Assembly: GCF_019904235.1 (NCBI RefSeq)
Contig: NZ_CP063202.1
Span: forward strand, 2,232,001-2,296,000
Reading direction: 5' to 3'
Origin: Erythrobacter sp. SCSIO 43205
GTDB lineage: Bacteria > Pseudomonadota > Alphaproteobacteria > Sphingomonadales > Sphingomonadaceae
Length of the DNA stretch: 64,000 bases
Shown: one piece after another, positions 62,070 to 64,000 of the stretch
Numbering within the stretch: position 1 is the stretch's first letter
Layout of the letters: each line of letters opens with the position of its first letter
Program-made: the position numbers and the translations under genes
The notes under the pieces: model-generated
Database searches by the model: none
What the model was told of the DNA's origin: nothing
Seen by the model: the letters and a program-made list of their open reading frames with translations, nothing else

Positions 62070-62783
62070 ATGACCGATACGAAACCACTTTCGGGGCAAA
62101 CCGCCCTTGTTACTGGCGCAAGCCGCGGGATTGGCGCGGCCACCGCGATTGCCCTGGCGCAAGCAGGCGCACACGTGATTATCACCGCGCGCAAGGTCAA
62201 GGATCTGGAAGCGGTCGAAGACAAAATCCACGAGAGCGGCGGCACTTCCACCATCGCGCCGGTCGATCTGATGGAGCCCGATGCCATCGGTCGTCTGGCC
62301 AATGCCATTGCCGGGCGCTGGGATACGCTTGATATTATGGTGATTTCAGCAGCTTATCTGCCAGAGCTGACCCCGCTTAGCCAGATTGACCCCAAACAGT
62401 TCAACACAGCGATCCTGACCAATGTCGTTGCGACACAGGCGCTTCTGGCTGGGTTTGATCCGCTTTTGCGGCGCTCCAAAGCGGGCAAGATCATTGGCCT
62501 TACCAGCAGCGTTGGCGCGAGCCCCCGCGCCTTTTGGGGGGCCTATGGATCGACTAAAGCCGCCTTCGACAATCTGCTCGACACCTACGGGCAAGAGGTT
62601 GAAAAGCTTTCGGAACTGCGCGTTGCTATCGTTGATCCGGGTGCCACGCGCACCGCCATGCGCGCACGCGCATATCCGGGTGAAAACCCCGATACGCTCA
62701 AAGGTCCAGAAGTGGTCGCAGAGCGCATTGTCGCTCTTGCCAGCGAAGGCTTTGAAACCGGGCACCGCGAGCGTGTCGATTGA
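62070..62783 (+). CDS. SDR family NAD(P)-dependent oxidoreductase
   Basis: A 237-residue short-chain dehydrogenase. The cofactor motif is LVTGASRGIGAATAIAL at about residues 12-28 and the catalytic Tyr-x-x-x-Lys is in GAYGSTKAAFDNLL, with Ser in LTSSVGAS. The substrate is unknown. It begins 12 nt after the purF stop on the same strand, so it is probably co-transcribed with purF. Confidence 0.9.
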   Translation: MTDTKPLSGQTALVTGASRGIGAATAIALAQAGAHVIITARKVKDLEAVEDKIHESGGTSTIAPVDLMEPDAIGRLANAIAGRWDTLDIMVISAAYLPELTPLSQIDPKQFNTAILTNVVATQALLAGFDPLLRRSKAGKIIGLTSSVGASPRAFWGAYGSTKAAFDNLLDTYGQEVEKLSELRVAIVDPGATRTAMRARAYPGENPDTLKGPEVVAERIVALASEGFETGHRERVD

Positions 62784-62860
62784 TTGAAATCGCCCGCTAG
62801 GACGCGAGGGCATTAAGACCGATTTAACCACAGTCTTCAAGATTCTTTCAGGAATAGGCG

Positions 62861-62894
62861 TGGCATACCGCGTGCGTGTATCGAGCCGTATACT
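62861..62894 (+). promoter_or_regulatory. Candidate promoter elements of the PilZ gene
   Basis: TGGCATACCGCGTGC at 62861-62875 has the GG/GC spacing of a sigma-54 -24/-12 promoter but a poor -12 side. Alternatively TATACT at 62889-62894 is a good -10 with a poor -35. Neither is decisive. The 138-nt gap (62784-62921) has no gene. Confidence 0.25.
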
Positions 62895-62921
62895 GACTGA
62901 AGGAAGGTTTGAAGACGCGCT

Positions 62922-63269
62922 ATGCCGACCGCAGACAAAAGCTATCTCACCGCAGCACAAGAAGATCGCTGTTCACCGCGCACGCGCCTGGTGATCCCTG
63001 CTTCCTTGCGCGCGTCAGGTGGCCGCGCCTTTCAAACCAATGTGCAAGACCTTTCGATCTCCGGCTTTTCAGCCAATTCGATTAACCGGATGCACGAAGG
63101 CCAAATGTGCTGGCTCACCCTGCCCGGCCTTGAATCGCTTCAGGCGCAGGTCGTGTGGTGGGAAAACTGCATCGTCGGCTGCGCGTTTGAGGAGCTTTTA
63201 AGCCCCATCGTGCACGACAACATCCTGATGCGTTATTCCAGCACGGGTGTTAGCCGTCCGATGATCTAA
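62922..63269 (+). CDS. PilZ domain protein
   Basis: A 115-residue single-domain c-di-GMP receptor. The N-terminal RxxxR ligand motif is RCSPR, and the second motif is NVQDLSISGFSANS (D/N-x-S-x-x-G), both needed to bind c-di-GMP. Behind it lie beta strands including MCWLTLPGLESLQAQVVWW. It may control motility, exopolysaccharide or surface attachment, which fits a genome with an XrtA polysaccharide locus. It is a single gene, separated from the SDR gene by 138 nt. Confidence 0.9.
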   Translation: MPTADKSYLTAAQEDRCSPRTRLVIPASLRASGGRAFQTNVQDLSISGFSANSINRMHEGQMCWLTLPGLESLQAQVVWWENCIVGCAFEELLSPIVHDNILMRYSSTGVSRPMI

Positions 63270-63274
63270 GCATG

Positions 63275-63294
63275 GGGGCGCCGGATAGCGCCCC
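63275..63294. terminator. Hairpin between convergent genes
   Basis: GGGGCGC-CGGATA-GCGCCCC (7-bp perfect stem, 6-nt loop) lies between the PilZ stop and the serine hydrolase stop. No T-tract follows on either strand, so it would be a weak or Rho-assisted bidirectional terminator. Confidence 0.45.
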
Positions 63295-63313
63295 TCGCGC
63301 AAAATCTTCCCGC

Positions 63314-64000
63314 TTAATCCAACGCCGCAATCCGGTTCGCAATATCGCGCCAGCTTGCGCGGTAATCATTGCTGGTTGCGGTGGGCCAATTGCTCACCAC
63401 GGTGAGCACCAGTTCCTCCTCCGGAATGATGGTGATCGACTGGCCAAAGATACCTTGCGCACCATATCCTTGCGGATAGGTCCACCACTGGTAGCCATAG
63501 CCAAATCCCGTATCGCCAAAATCAACAAGGCTGTCGCCTGCTTCAGCAAACCAGCCGTCAGGAACCGTATCGCCGCCCCCTTCGAGAGCGAAAATTCCCA
63601 TACGGGTGTAATCGCCAAGGGTCAGTGACAGGCAGCATCCCCCAATGCTTCCCCCGCGGGTATCAGACATCCAGAACATCTGGCTTTCAAACCCGGCAGG
63701 CTCGACGATTTTCTCTTGCGCATATTCAGCCAATGACAGGCCGACAGCGTTTTCGACCACCATGCCGATCAGGTTGGTTTCGCCGGTTTTATAAAGCCAT
63801 TTGTCACCCGCAGGTGCCTCACGGCCCAATCCCTTAAGCTGTGTGACCATCGCCTCTGACCCATATTTCACCATGAAGTGGTTCATCTGCGCGACGTCGC
63901 TATTGGGGTCTGTGTAATCTTCGTTCCACGCCACACCGCTGGTCATGGTTGCGATCTGCCGCACGGTTACGCCATCGTAAGAAGAGCCTTTAAGTCCAGG
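63314..64000 (-). CDS. Serine hydrolase (beta-lactamase/class C-like), N-terminus outside window
   Basis: About 229 codons of a gene that continues past the right edge. It is a class C beta-lactamase/D-Ala-D-Ala carboxypeptidase-type serine hydrolase. The Tyr motif region is KWLYKTGETNLIGMVVENAVG (Y-x-T in place of Y-x-N), and the later FGQSITIIPEEELVLTVVSNW fits the C-terminal strand before the KTG-type region; the nucleophile S-x-x-K is off the window. An in-frame GTG inside the window is not the true start because the frame stays open to the edge with coherent sequence (YDGVTVRQIATMTSG). Confidence 0.85.
   Translation of the reverse strand, partial: PGLKGSSYDGVTVRQIATMTSGVAWNEDYTDPNSDVAQMNHFMVKYGSEAMVTQLKGLGREAPAGDKWLYKTGETNLIGMVVENAVGLSLAEYAQEKIVEPAGFESQMFWMSDTRGGSIGGCCLSLTLGDYTRMGIFALEGGGDTVPDGWFAEAGDSLVDFGDTGFGYGYQWWTYPQGYGAQGIFGQSITIIPEEELVLTVVSNWPTATSNDYRASWRDIANRIAALD

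Noticed and set aside
1-64000. PEP-CTERM substrate proteins
   Set aside because: No protein in the window ends in a Pro-Glu-Pro motif followed by a helix and Arg-rich tail, so the substrates of XrtA must be encoded elsewhere.
1-64000. tRNA or rRNA genes, CRISPR arrays, transposases or prophage
   Set aside because: No cloverleaf, regular repeat-spacer pattern, or transposase/integrase-like ORF was seen in any gap; most gaps are under 300 bases.

Overview
The window looks like a chromosomal segment of an alphaproteobacterium of the order Sphingomonadales, most probably Erythrobacteraceae. The evidence is family-level protein resemblance, moderately high GC, RNase E with an insertion in its S1 domain and a C-terminal GWW tail, a GTTC-N7-GTTC LexA-type box, and a complete exosortase A (XrtA) exopolysaccharide locus. 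I see no rRNA, tRNA, CRISPR array, prophage or insertion sequence. Coding density is very high: only one gene-free stretch exceeds 300 bases, the rne leader at 9300-9794. Both window ends cut genes: a 2-hydroxyacid dehydrogenase on the left and a serine hydrolase on the right.

Left part (1-16.8 kb), housekeeping: a GNAT acetyltransferase, fabA-fabB for unsaturated fatty acids, a lipoprotein with a methyltransferase fold, a secreted tail-collar protein, prfB, a periplasmic peroxiredoxin, PBP1A and a murein amidase, then rne on the opposite strand with a long leader. Next come a methyltransferase, an SDR, and sdhB-thioesterase-zapE, where sdhB is separated from sdhCDA.

Centre (16.8-36.1 kb), the XrtA cell-surface locus: on the minus strand an acyl-AMP ligase, PLP decarboxylase, outer-membrane export lipoprotein, Wzz-type chain-length protein, tyrosine autokinase, beta-barrel protein, ATPase, polysaccharide deacetylase, FemAB-like protein, glycosyltransferase, exosortase A and amidotransferase, many with 4-nt ATGA overlaps. 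Divergently on the plus strand are an acyltransferase, a dedicated acyl carrier protein and two small hydrolases. Directly after the amidotransferase lies a crotonase that closely resembles RpfF, the synthase of DSF (diffusible signal factor), with both catalytic glutamates kept. A dedicated ACP, an acyl ligase and an RpfF-like enzyme that would act on acyl-ACP make this the most interesting part of the window. It could couple fatty-acid signal synthesis to exopolysaccharide export and PEP-CTERM sorting.

Right part (36.1-64 kb): an RNA m5U methyltransferase, NAD(P)HX repair enzyme, ilvD, N-formylglutamate amidohydrolase, ispE, ETF-ubiquinone oxidoreductase (with a palindrome in its promoter region), a degenerate uracil-DNA-glycosylase-like protein, a lytic transglycosylase, moaB, a TPR/OGT-like glycosyltransferase, a radical SAM protein behind a LexA box, a REP-like palindrome, two DUF proteins, an acyl-CoA synthetase, dnaE, glutathione peroxidase, the lolC/lolD lipoprotein-release system, purF, an SDR and a PilZ protein.

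Start codons were moved from the longest possible ORF wherever a Shine-Dalgarno sequence, an ATGA overlap or the family N-terminus argued for it. Promoter and operator calls were read by eye and are tentative.
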